A DNA stretch of 64,000 bases from Alphaproteobacteria bacterium. GTDB taxonomy: Bacteria; Pseudomonadota; Alphaproteobacteria; GCA-2731375. A program made the position numbers and the translations under genes. Of the stretch, positions 37,335 through 46,441 are shown one piece after another. The DNA is taken from assembly GCA_016776605.1 (NCBI GenBank), contig JADHTB010000003.1, forward strand, positions 186,001-250,000, given 5' to 3'. Position 1 is the stretch's first letter. Each line of letters starts with the position of its first letter. The notes under the pieces are model-generated. The model saw only the letters and a program-made list of their open reading frames with translations, made no database searches and was not told the origin of the DNA.

Positions 37335-39266
37335 ATGACCCAGGCGCCGGGCGCACGTTCCCGATTTGCCGACGATGATGCCACCATTCGCGCCGCCCTG
37401 GAAAAGGCCAGCACGCCGGCCTTGATGGCGGCAATGGTGCATATCACCGGTAGTGGCGACATTCTGCGCGGACCGATCCGGCCCAGCCATTCCATTTTCC
37501 GCGATCTCCAGGGCGGCATTTCAAAGGCCGACCAGGCCACGGTGCGCGCGCGGGCGCTTGCTGTGTTGAAGGCCTACCGCGATGGCGACGGCCAGTTGCC
37601 GCCTGCCCCCGGCCCGGCCCGGGTCCACGAGATGGTCAATTTTGTTATCGGCCGGGAGGTGCCCGCGGCCTACGTGGACTTTCTGCTGACGGAGCTGTCC
37701 CTGGACGGCGCCGACCCTTACGGGCACCCAGGTCTGGACGATATTCCCAGCCAGGCCAGGGAACAGTTTCAGGTGGTGATCATCGGCGCCGGCATGTCCG
37801 GCATATTGGCGGCGATCCGCCTGCGGCAGGCCGGCATCCCCTATGTCATCATGGAAAAGAACAAGGATGTAGGCGGGACCTGGCTGCAAAACACCTATCC
37901 CGGCTGCCGGGTCGACAGTTCCAACCACACCTATAGTTATTCCTTTGCGCCCAAAGATTGGCCACAGCCCTATTCCAATCAGAAAACCCTGTTGCAGTAT
38001 TTTGACGACTGCGCCACGGAACATGGCATCCGCGGCAACACCCGCTTCAACACCGAGGTCACGACGGCCCGTTATGACGAAACAACCAACACCTGGCAGT
38101 TAGAGGTGGGCGGGGCGGATGGCGGCACGGAGGTTATCACCGCGAACGCGGTGATCGCCGCCGTGGGCCAATTGAACCGACCCAAATTTCCGGACCTGCC
38201 GGGCCGCGACGGGTTCTTCGGCGCCTCGTTTCATTCCGCCCGGTGGAACCACGCCCATAACCTGACAGGCAATCGGGTGGCGGTGGTGGGCACCGGGGCC
38301 TCGGCCTTTCAATTCGTGCCGGAGATCGCCAAGCAGGCCCGGGAGGTCTTTGTCTTTCAGCGCACCCCGCCCTGGATGATCCCGACGCCGGACTATCACG
38401 ACGATGTGGCGGCCGAGACGCACTGGCTTTTGAACAACGTGCCGTTCTATGACAAATGGTTTCGTTTCTGGATGTTTTGGGCCTCGTCCGAAGGTCTGCT
38501 CTCCGCCGTCAAGGCCGATCCGGACTGGGATGGCTCGGAGCGTTCCATCAGCGCCGAGAATGACGGCCTGCGCCTGATGTTGACGGAATACATCAAACAA
38601 CTGGTGGGTGATGACAAGGAATTGCTGGCCAAGGCCATTCCCGATTATCCGGTCGGCGGCAAGCGCATATTGCGCGACAACGGTAATTGGATCCGTGCCT
38701 TGAAGCGCGACAATGTGCACGTCATCACCGATCCGATCGAGGCCATCAGCCCGGCCGGCGTGCGCACCAGGGACGGCACGGATTACAAGGTCGAAACCTT
38801 GATCTATGGCACCGGCTATCAGGCCAACCGCTTTTTGAGCCCGATGAAAATTACCGGCATGGGCGGCGTTGATCTGCATGACCATTGGGGCGAAGACCCC
38901 CGCGCCTATCTGGGCATGACCATGCCCGGCTTCCCAAATTTCTTCTGCCTGTATGGCCCCAACACCAACATCGTGGTCAACGGCAGCATCATCTTTTTTT
39001 CCGAATGCGAGGTACGCTATGTGCTCGGCTGTCTGGCGATGCTGCTGCGCGGCAACCACGGCAGCCTGGATTGCAAACGGGAGGTCCACGACGCCTATAA
39101 CCGCGAGATCGACGCGGGCAACCAGGCCATGGCCTGGGGTTCGGACAAGGTAACCAGCTGGTACAAAAACAGCCAGGGCCGGGTAACACAAAACTGGCCC
39201 TTCACCCTGCTGGATTTCTGGACCCGCACCAAGGCCCCAAACCCGGACGACTATATTTTTAGTTAA
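37335..39266 (+). CDS. flavin-containing / Baeyer-Villiger-type monooxygenase
   Basis: VVIIGAGMSGILAAIRLRQAG; FHSARWNH; VAVVGTGASAFQ. Confidence 0.9.
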   Translation: MTQAPGARSRFADDDATIRAALEKASTPALMAAMVHITGSGDILRGPIRPSHSIFRDLQGGISKADQATVRARALAVLKAYRDGDGQLPPAPGPARVHEMVNFVIGREVPAAYVDFLLTELSLDGADPYGHPGLDDIPSQAREQFQVVIIGAGMSGILAAIRLRQAGIPYVIMEKNKDVGGTWLQNTYPGCRVDSSNHTYSYSFAPKDWPQPYSNQKTLLQYFDDCATEHGIRGNTRFNTEVTTARYDETTNTWQLEVGGADGGTEVITANAVIAAVGQLNRPKFPDLPGRDGFFGASFHSARWNHAHNLTGNRVAVVGTGASAFQFVPEIAKQAREVFVFQRTPPWMIPTPDYHDDVAAETHWLLNNVPFYDKWFRFWMFWASSEGLLSAVKADPDWDGSERSISAENDGLRLMLTEYIKQLVGDDKELLAKAIPDYPVGGKRILRDNGNWIRALKRDNVHVITDPIEAISPAGVRTRDGTDYKVETLIYGTGYQANRFLSPMKITGMGGVDLHDHWGEDPRAYLGMTMPGFPNFFCLYGPNTNIVVNGSIIFFSECEVRYVLGCLAMLLRGNHGSLDCKREVHDAYNREIDAGNQAMAWGSDKVTSWYKNSQGRVTQNWPFTLLDFWTRTKAPNPDDYIFS

Positions 39267-39278
39267 GCGGAAACGCGC

Positions 39279-39629
39279 TCAATCGATGGGCACGAAAATG
39301 CAGTGGCGGATCTGGCTGTCGATGGCTTTTGATAGATGGCCCTTGCCGGAGATGTCTTCGACCAGGATGACTTCGCCGGCGGCGATGATGCGGCTTTCGC
39401 CGTCGGAGGCAGTAATTTGCACGCCGGCGTCCAGATTGATGATGTACTGGCGGCGCGGGGCGCTGTGCCAATCAAGTTCGTAGGTCGGGGGCACCTTGCG
39501 AAAGATGATGCCCGTGGCCGGCAGCCGCGCGGACAGCTGGCCGCCCCGGCCTTCTTCAACCCATTCAACCTCGATATCGCGAAAGTGCGATTGGCCGTCG
39601 TCGTCTTCGTACAGATTATGGATGCGCAT
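39279..39629 (-). CDS. cupin-domain protein
   Basis: DWHSAPRRQYIINLDAGVQITASDGESRIIAAGEVILVEDISGKGH. Confidence 0.75.
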   Translation of the reverse strand: MRIHNLYEDDDGQSHFRDIEVEWVEEGRGGQLSARLPATGIIFRKVPPTYELDWHSAPRRQYIINLDAGVQITASDGESRIIAAGEVILVEDISGKGHLSKAIDSQIRHCIFVPID

Positions 39630-39701
39630 ATGCCTGGCGACCTTCCCGTTGCTTCATTGGCCGGCAAGGATGCGCGCAACGGGACGAACTGGCAAGCCGC
39701 C

Positions 39702-40610
39702 CTAAAAAGTGCCCAGATCCTTTGACCAGCGGGCCATGATCTCCAGCCCGAACGGCGTTGGCTGTTGCGCCGGCACCCGGTCGAAGACTTCGCCCAGGCC
39801 CAGGCGGCGGGCGGTCAGGCGTTTGCCGTAACAGAGCAGATGTTCGATGGAGCCCATCAGAAAGGACAACAAGGGCAGAATTTCGGCGAAGGCGCGGTCG
39901 GCCTCCGCTTCATCCCCCGCCAGCATGGCGTTATAAATCGCCACCTGGCGGTCGCAGGCATCAACGCCGGGGATCATGCCGTGGCAGCCCGCCCGCAGGC
40001 TGTCCACCAGCTCCATGCCATTGCGGCCATTGAACAGGGTGAAGGCGCCATTGGTATCTTCGCGCAGGGCGGCAATATAGGTGGCGGGGCCTTCCGCCTT
40101 CAGGATCGAAATATTGGGATGCTGGCGGTTCAATTCCGCGAAGCCGGCATTGGAGACGCCGATGCCGATATATTCCGGTGCGTTCTGAATGCCCACGGGC
40201 AGGGGCGAAGCATCGGCCACGGCGCCGTAAAAGCGGATCAACCCGGCCTCGGAGGCGCCGCGCACGGGAGGTGGTTGCAGCACCACCCAGGCCGCGCCCA
40301 GTTCGCCGGCCAGCCTGGCCATGGCGGTCTGGCCGGCCACGTTGCTTTCGGCGATGGTAACGGATAGCGGCACCTGGCCATCCACGTCCTCGGCTGCCCA
40401 TTGCATCAGGCAGCGCCGCTCTTCGGTAGATAGTTTGTTGGTCTCGGTCGCCAGTCCGCCGACCGCGATGCCGTGCACGCCCTGGGCCAGGGCGCCTTTG
40501 ACCTGGGCCCGCATGGCCTGCCGGTCCAAATCGCCATTGCGGTCATAGAAGGCGTACAGCATGGGATAAATGCCGTGAAACTGGCCCTGGTCGCGATTAG
40601 CGTCGGTCAT
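39702..40610 (-). CDS. dihydrodipicolinate synthase family protein
   Basis: GIYPMLYAFYDRNGDLDRQAMRAQVKGALAQGVHGIAVGG; QNAPEYIGIGVS. Confidence 0.88.
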   Translation of the reverse strand: MTDANRDQGQFHGIYPMLYAFYDRNGDLDRQAMRAQVKGALAQGVHGIAVGGLATETNKLSTEERRCLMQWAAEDVDGQVPLSVTIAESNVAGQTAMARLAGELGAAWVVLQPPPVRGASEAGLIRFYGAVADASPLPVGIQNAPEYIGIGVSNAGFAELNRQHPNISILKAEGPATYIAALREDTNGAFTLFNGRNGMELVDSLRAGCHGMIPGVDACDRQVAIYNAMLAGDEAEADRAFAEILPLLSFLMGSIEHLLCYGKRLTARRLGLGEVFDRVPAQQPTPFGLEIMARWSKDLGTF

Positions 40611-40835
40611 ATCTCAACTCCTGTCCTGCGGGCCGGCGATTGCCGTGGACTGCCAGCGGTAACAGGCTCGGGCGACCCGCAATTCGATGACGATCGAAAA
40701 CAGCCTAGCCATAAGTCAAAGCGGCGCGGCAGGCAACGCGGGGTTTGTTCTGTTCCAGAAGGACTGCTTCAGTTATACCAAACAGCCTGGCATCGGCGCC
40801 CCGCTGATGCCGTTTTTTTGCATCTGTGGTTCACA

Positions 40836-42116
40836 ATGAGCATGCTCCGAAAAGACTCTATTGAATCCAGATACGGCTGGTGGGTGGCCATTGCCTCCAC
40901 CCTGATGATTACGGTCGCCTTCGGTTCCACCTACCTTGTCGTCGTGGGCCTGAAACCCATCGCGGCCGAATTCGGCTGGCCCCGGCAAATCCCTTCGGCC
41001 GGCTATTCCGCCGCCCTGTTTGGGGCCGGGATTGGCGGCATTCTCATGGGCCTGTGGTCCGACCGCCGGGGCATGTCCGGGCCGTCCCTGACCGGCGCCA
41101 TCTTTGTCGGTTTGGGTCTGATGGCGATTTCGCAAAGCAATTCGGTGGTTACCTTTCTGGGCGCGCATCTGTTGATCCTGGGCATACTGGGCAACGGCGC
41201 CATGTTTTCACCCCTGCTGACCAACGTCACCCACTGGTTCGACCGCCGCATGGGTATTGCCGTGGCCGTGGTCTCTGGTGGGCAAAGTCTGGCCGGCGCC
41301 ATCTGGCCGCCGATTTTCCGCTATGCGATGGCGCAATATGGCTGGCGGGAAACCATGTTTGCATACGGCCTGTTCTGTCTTGCCGCTCTGATCCCGCTGT
41401 CCCTGGTCATGCGGCGGCCCAGCCCGCGGATGATCAGAGGCGGCGCGGCGGCGGACAAGGCGACCCGGGCGGCGCAGGTGGGGCAAAGACAGGATCTGGT
41501 GTTGGGTTTGCAGCCCAATACAGCCTTTTCCATGTTGTGCATGGCGATCATCGGCTGCTGTGTGGCCATGTCCATGCCCATGGTTCACATCGTCGCTTAT
41601 TGCTCCGATCTTGGCTTCTCCGCCGCCCGCGGGGCCGAGATGTTGTCGATCCTGTTGTTCAGCGCCTTCCTTTCGCGCCTCGCCTATGGCTGGCTGGCCG
41701 ACCGCATTGGCGGCTTGAAGACACTGCTGCTGGGTTCGTCCCTGCAACTTCTGGGCCTGGCCTGTTTTATGTATGTGGATACGCTGGAAGGGCTGTATCT
41801 GGTCTCGATCTTCTATGGCCTGGGTTATGGCGGCATCGTGCCCATGTACGCCATCATCATCCGGCAACTGTTTCCCGGTTCCCAGGCCGGTTGGCGCATC
41901 GGCGTGATCTTCCTGTTCGGCACCACCGGCATGGCCATAGGCGGCTATCTGGGCGGCTTTATTTTTGACCAAACGGCGACCTACCGCCTGGCCTTCCTGA
42001 CCGGCATCTGCTTCAACCTGGTGAACCTGGTTTTGGTCAGCTTCATGGTGTGGCGCCATGGCAAGCATGGCGACCGTGGCGGCCAACTTATCCCGTCGGC
42101 CCCGGCGGTGGCATAA
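40836..42116 (+). CDS. MFS transporter
   Basis: About 12 hydrophobic segments; internal ATG 40836 preferred over ORF start 40473, which overlaps the minus-strand gene. Confidence 0.9.
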   Translation: MSMLRKDSIESRYGWWVAIASTLMITVAFGSTYLVVVGLKPIAAEFGWPRQIPSAGYSAALFGAGIGGILMGLWSDRRGMSGPSLTGAIFVGLGLMAISQSNSVVTFLGAHLLILGILGNGAMFSPLLTNVTHWFDRRMGIAVAVVSGGQSLAGAIWPPIFRYAMAQYGWRETMFAYGLFCLAALIPLSLVMRRPSPRMIRGGAAADKATRAAQVGQRQDLVLGLQPNTAFSMLCMAIIGCCVAMSMPMVHIVAYCSDLGFSAARGAEMLSILLFSAFLSRLAYGWLADRIGGLKTLLLGSSLQLLGLACFMYVDTLEGLYLVSIFYGLGYGGIVPMYAIIIRQLFPGSQAGWRIGVIFLFGTTGMAIGGYLGGFIFDQTATYRLAFLTGICFNLVNLVLVSFMVWRHGKHGDRGGQLIPSAPAVA

Positions 42117-42137
42117 CCCGCAGTACAGGAAACAGCG

Positions 42138-42308
42138 CTAAGTCCGGCGCAATATTTTCCAGAAGTATTTTACAATCAGAACAAATAGCGCGGCAGCGAG
42201 GATCAGGGTCATCACGGCGCCATGGGGGCTCCAGAATGGGATGGATGGAAACAGAGTGGTCCATAGAAGCCAGTAGGTACCGAACATAAAGCTGGCACTT
42301 GATAGCAT
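42138..42308 (-). CDS. small membrane protein (56 aa), absent from the supplied ORF list
   Basis: MLSSASFMFGTYWLLWTTLFPSIPFWSPHGAVMTLILAAALFVLIVKYFWKILRRT; AAGGAG upstream of ATG; hydrophobic segments and a basic C-terminus. Confidence 0.6.
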   Translation of the reverse strand: MLSSASFMFGTYWLLWTTLFPSIPFWSPHGAVMTLILAAALFVLIVKYFWKILRRT

Positions 42309-42633
42309 TGCATTTCTCCTTCGGTAGCCCCGCTGCCTGTCCCTCGAGCGGATCAGTTACTGATACGCTCTGATCCCAAAAGATAGCGCAATTGAACCAA
42401 TCACCTGGACCGCTCACGCGATTTCATGCGATTGAAAATTGCTCTCGGGATAGGCCGGTGGCTTTGCGTCCCGCCGTCGCCGGCGGTTTGCCCTTTCGTG
42501 GACGTGTGTTCACGTTTCCACACCTAAGGCGTCCAGCTTGGTCCCCAAATCGTTACCAAATCATTAATGAACCAGTATGCCGCAATCTGCTAAGCTGGCT
42601 GAGTCGCACCGTATTCCTGGAGGAATTTTCATC

Positions 42634-43104
42634 ATGGATGACCTGCCAATCCTACAAGTCCGCCAAATCGAAGCCAATATCATCAAGCCCATTTACGAAC
42701 AGATGGTGGCTGAATTAGGCGAGGAACGGGCCCGGGAAATCTTGACCACGGCCATCAACAAGGATGCGGTGCGCCAGGGCGCCGAACTGGCGGCCAGCAC
42801 CGATCTGCCAAACAATCTGGAAACCTTCACCACGCTGATGGGCCGCTGGTCCGCGGGCGATTCCCTGACAAAGGAGGAACTGCATTCCAGCAAGGATCAG
42901 CTTGATTTCAACGTCACCCGCTGCCGCTATGCCGAGACATACGCGGAAATGGGCCTCTCGCACATTGGCTCCATTCTCTCCTGCGGCCGGGACGGCTCGC
43001 TTTGCGAAGGCTATAATTCGGATGTGACCCTGACCCGAACCCAGACCATCATGGGCGGCGCCTCGCATTGCGATTTCCGCTTCAAGATTAACAAGGCGGG
43101 TTAG
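42634..43104 (+). CDS. L-2-amino-thiazoline-4-carboxylic acid hydrolase-like protein
   Basis: DFNVTRCRYAETYAEMGLSHIGSILSCGRDGSLCEGYNSDVTLTRTQTIMGGASHCDFRFK; GGAGGA before ATG. Confidence 0.78.
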   Translation: MDDLPILQVRQIEANIIKPIYEQMVAELGEERAREILTTAINKDAVRQGAELAASTDLPNNLETFTTLMGRWSAGDSLTKEELHSSKDQLDFNVTRCRYAETYAEMGLSHIGSILSCGRDGSLCEGYNSDVTLTRTQTIMGGASHCDFRFKINKAG

Positions 43105-43107
43105 GCT

Positions 43108-43842
43108 ATGCGGCTGACGGGCCGGCGTATTCTGATTACCGGCGCGGCATCGGGCATCGGGCGGGCCTGCGCCGAACTATTCAGCCGTGAAGGCGCGGCC
43201 CTGGCTCTGTTGGACCGCAATGACCATGGCCTGTCGGATTTCGATGCCATTGCCTGCCCCGCGGATGTCACGGACGTGGCGGCGGTCGGGGCGGCGGTCG
43301 CCGCGGCGGTGGCGGGACTGGGCGGCCTGGACGGCGTGGTCAATTGCGCCGGCAAGGACATGCTCGGCCGCCTGACCGAGGTTTCGCCCGAAGCCTGGGC
43401 GGAGATTATCAATATCAATTTGACCGGCAGCGCCAATGTCTGCCGCGCCACCATTCCCAACCTGCGGGCGGCGGGAACGGGCAGTATTGTCAATGTTGCC
43501 TCTGGCGCCGGCCTGTTTCCCCTGCCCGACCGCACGGCCTATTGCGCCGCCAAGGCGGGCCTGGTGATGTTTTCTAAGGCCCTGGCCATGGAAGTCGCCG
43601 ACAGCGGCATCCGCGTCAATGCGGTCTGCCCCGGCGCCATCGATACGCCCATGCTGGCCGGCTCTTACCAGAACGCCCCCGACCCAGCGGCGGAAAAGGC
43701 CATGATCCAGCAACGCTATTTATTGGGCCGCTTTGGCGAAGCCTCCGAGATCGCCGCCGCCATTCTATTTCTAAGCAGCGCCGACGCCTCCTACATCACC
43801 GGCACGGCCATGGCGGTGGATGGCGGCCGGACATTCTACTAG
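43108..43842 (+). CDS. SDR family oxidoreductase
   Basis: ITGAASGIGRACAELF; YCAAKAGLVMFSKAL. Confidence 0.92.
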   Translation: MRLTGRRILITGAASGIGRACAELFSREGAALALLDRNDHGLSDFDAIACPADVTDVAAVGAAVAAAVAGLGGLDGVVNCAGKDMLGRLTEVSPEAWAEIININLTGSANVCRATIPNLRAAGTGSIVNVASGAGLFPLPDRTAYCAAKAGLVMFSKALAMEVADSGIRVNAVCPGAIDTPMLAGSYQNAPDPAAEKAMIQQRYLLGRFGEASEIAAAILFLSSADASYITGTAMAVDGGRTFY

Positions 43843-43900
43843 GGCAGTACCGGGGATGGATGGTAAGTGGGGGTACCCGTACGCATGAAGGAACGACCAT

Positions 43901-45127
43901 ATGAATGACGATGCCATGATCCTTGCGGGCATCAAGGTGCTGGATGCGGCCAGCTTTATTGCCGGGCCGGTAGCAACCACGATCATGGCCGATTTCGGCG
44001 CCGATGTGATCAAGGTGGAACCGCCCATGGGCGATGGCTATCGAAAACTGTCCACCCTGGCCGGCATGCCACAGGCCGAGGAACATTACCATTGGCAGGT
44101 CGATAACCGTTCCAAGCGGGGTTTGCATCTGGACCTGACCAGTGAAGCCGGGCGCGAGGTGTTGTACCGGCTGGTCGCCGAGGCGGATGTTTTCGTCACC
44201 AATTTCATGCCGGGCGTGCGGGAAAAACTGGGCCTGCGCTATGAAGATCTGGCACCCCTGAACAGCCGCCTGATCTATGGTTCCATGTCCGCCTATGGCG
44301 AGACGGGACCAGAGGCGGGACAGACCGGTTTCGACACGACCGCCTATTGGGCCCGCAGCGGCCTGATGGATTTGGTGCGCCCCGATCCAAGTGGCGATCC
44401 CGCCCGCTCCATGCCTGGCATGGGCGACCACCCCACCGGCGTCGCGCTGCTTTCGGCGATCCTGCTGGCGCTTTATCGGCGCGAGCGCACGGGACGCGGC
44501 GGCATGGCCCATACCTCGTTATTGGCCAACGGTATCTGGTCAAATGTCTTCATGGCGCAGGCCGCCCTGTGCGGGGCGGAGGTGCCGCAACGGCCCCGGC
44601 GGGAGGCCGCGACCAATGCATTGTCGAACCATTACCGCACCAAGGATCAACGCTGGTTCATTCTGACCGCCGCCAACGAGGAAAAGGAATGGACCCGGTT
44701 TCCCGACGCCATCGGCCATCCGGAATTAAGCACGGATCCGCGCTTTGTCAGCCAACAGGCGCGGCAGGAAAATGCCAGCGCGCTGGTGGCCATAATGGAT
44801 GAAATATTCGCGCGGCAGGACTTGGATTATTGGCGTAAGGCTTTCGGCGCTAACCGGATCACGGTCGGGGAAGTGGCTAAGACCGAAGATATTCTGCATA
44901 GCGCACAGGCCCGCGCGGCAGGGATCACCGTACCCGCCGCCGGTGCGGCCTTCGGCGCCGAATTGACCGTCGACAGCCCTTTGTGGATCGAAGGCGCGGC
45001 CAAACAGGCCCCACGGCCCGCGCCCGAACTAGGCGAACATACATTGGAGATTCTGGCCGAAGCCGGCTACGACGCGGCCGGCATCGACGATTTACGCGTC
45101 CGGGGGGCCTTGGGCGCCGATTTTTAG
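43901..45127 (+). CDS. CaiB/BaiF family CoA-transferase
   Basis: LAGIKVLDAASFIAGPVATTIMADFGADVIKVEPPMGD. Confidence 0.93.
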   Translation: MNDDAMILAGIKVLDAASFIAGPVATTIMADFGADVIKVEPPMGDGYRKLSTLAGMPQAEEHYHWQVDNRSKRGLHLDLTSEAGREVLYRLVAEADVFVTNFMPGVREKLGLRYEDLAPLNSRLIYGSMSAYGETGPEAGQTGFDTTAYWARSGLMDLVRPDPSGDPARSMPGMGDHPTGVALLSAILLALYRRERTGRGGMAHTSLLANGIWSNVFMAQAALCGAEVPQRPRREAATNALSNHYRTKDQRWFILTAANEEKEWTRFPDAIGHPELSTDPRFVSQQARQENASALVAIMDEIFARQDLDYWRKAFGANRITVGEVAKTEDILHSAQARAAGITVPAAGAAFGAELTVDSPLWIEGAAKQAPRPAPELGEHTLEILAEAGYDAAGIDDLRVRGALGADF

Positions 45128-45170
45128 GCCGAATTTTAGGTCCGGTTTTTAGGCCCGATTCTGGGCCCGC
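45119..45170 (+). repeat. Four degenerate tandem 13-nt units
   Basis: GATTTTTAGGCCG / AATTTTAGGTCCG / GTTTTTAGGCCCG / ATTCTGGGCCCGC. Confidence 0.6.
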
Positions 45171-45191
45171 AATCCAAGTGAGGAGAAAATT

Positions 45192-46439
45192 TTGGTTAGA
45201 TTGGCTGATCTTGACGAGCCCGAGCGCTCGCACCTGGGCAACATACCCTGCCCTCGTTTTGATACCGAGCCCTGGGTCAGCGGCCCGCCCTTGAAAGAAC
45301 GGCGGATCGCGGTGATTTCCACCGCCGCCCTGCAACATCGCGACGACACGCCCTTTATGATAGGCGCCGGCGATTATCGGGTCATCGCCGACGATACCCC
45401 GGCCAAGGATCTGGTGATGAGCCATGTCTCCACCAATTTTGACCGCTCTGGTTTTGAGCAGGACCTGAACGTGGTCCTGCCCCTGGACCGCCTGCATGAA
45501 ATGGCCGAGGCGGGGGAAATCGGCTCGGTCGCGCGCTTTCACTACGCCTTCATGGGTTCCACCGACCCCGTGCAGATGGAAGATGCGGCCCGAACCATGG
45601 CCGGGCTGTTAAAAGCGGACGGCGTCGACTGCTGCCTTCTTTTACCTGTTTGACCGTTGTGTACGCGCGCCGTGGGCGGGCTGGCACATTTTCTGGAAGA
45701 CGAAGGCCTGGCGACAACACAGATTAGTTTGATCCGCCCGCAGACCGAGAACACACGCCCGCCACGGGCCCTGTGGGTGCCGTTTGAATTGGGCCGTCCC
45801 CTGGGCGCACCTAATGATCCGGCCTTCCAAACAAAAGTTCTGCGCGCCGTTCTGGCCTTGCTGGAACGGGACGACGGCCCGGTAATCCTGGACGACTTCC
45901 CCGAGGACGCGCCGGCAGTCGCGGCGGCAGAGGACGGCGAGGGCTGGTTCTGTCCCATCAATCTGCCGCCCCCGCCTGCGGATTTGGCGGCGGGCGGCGG
46001 CTTCAAGGCGGCAATAGAAGCGGAGATCGGCGGCCTGACCACCTGGTATGATATCGCCTTGCGGCAGCGGGGCCGCACCACCATGGGCCTCAGCGGCATG
46101 ACGATCCATGAAATCACCGACTTTATCTGTGCCTTCCTGGACGGAGAGATGCCGGACAACCCCAACGAAAACCAGAGCCTGGGGCAAAGCCTGAAATTCG
46201 CCGTGGAAGACCTGAAGGCCTTTTACCGGGAAGCCGCCGGGGCGCAGCCGGGCCATAACACGGGTAAGGAAATGAACAACTGGTTCTATGGCGACACGGC
46301 CGCCGGCAAGGCGCTGTATGCCTTGTGGCCGATCATAGACAAGTTGGCGGAGACGGCGGATGACAGCTTCATGAAGACCTTTGCCAATCTGTTGTTGATC
46401 CCCGCCTCGCAAAAATACCGGGCGAAGAAGGAGGCCTGA
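45192..46439 (+). CDS. glycine/sarcosine/betaine/D-proline reductase component B-like candidate selenoprotein (Sec at TGA 45651-45653)
   Basis: ORFs 45192-45653 and 45657-46439 share a frame and are separated only by TGA CCG; combined DGVDCCLLLPV-U-PLCTRAVGGLAHFLEDEGL; AGGAG before the TTG start. Confidence 0.78.
45658..45688 (+). promoter_or_regulatory. Candidate bacterial SECIS hairpin
   Basis: UGUGU(45658-62)/GCACA(45684-88), CG/CG, CGCC/GGCG with apical GUG loop 19-21 nt after the UGA; hand-folded. Confidence 0.45.
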
Positions 46440-46441
46440 AG

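Noticed and set aside
38100-39191. 363-aa minus-strand ORF
   Set aside because: Antisense to the flavin monooxygenase.
40880-41968. 362-aa plus-strand ORF
   Set aside because: Alternative frame inside the MFS transporter; Arg/His/Gly-rich shadow.
45651-45653. Reading the selenoprotein locus as a plain pseudogene or two separate genes
   Set aside because: Both halves are intact, in one frame, separated only by TGA within a U-x-x-C context, and translational signals precede only the first half. Not fully excluded without genome-level Sec machinery.
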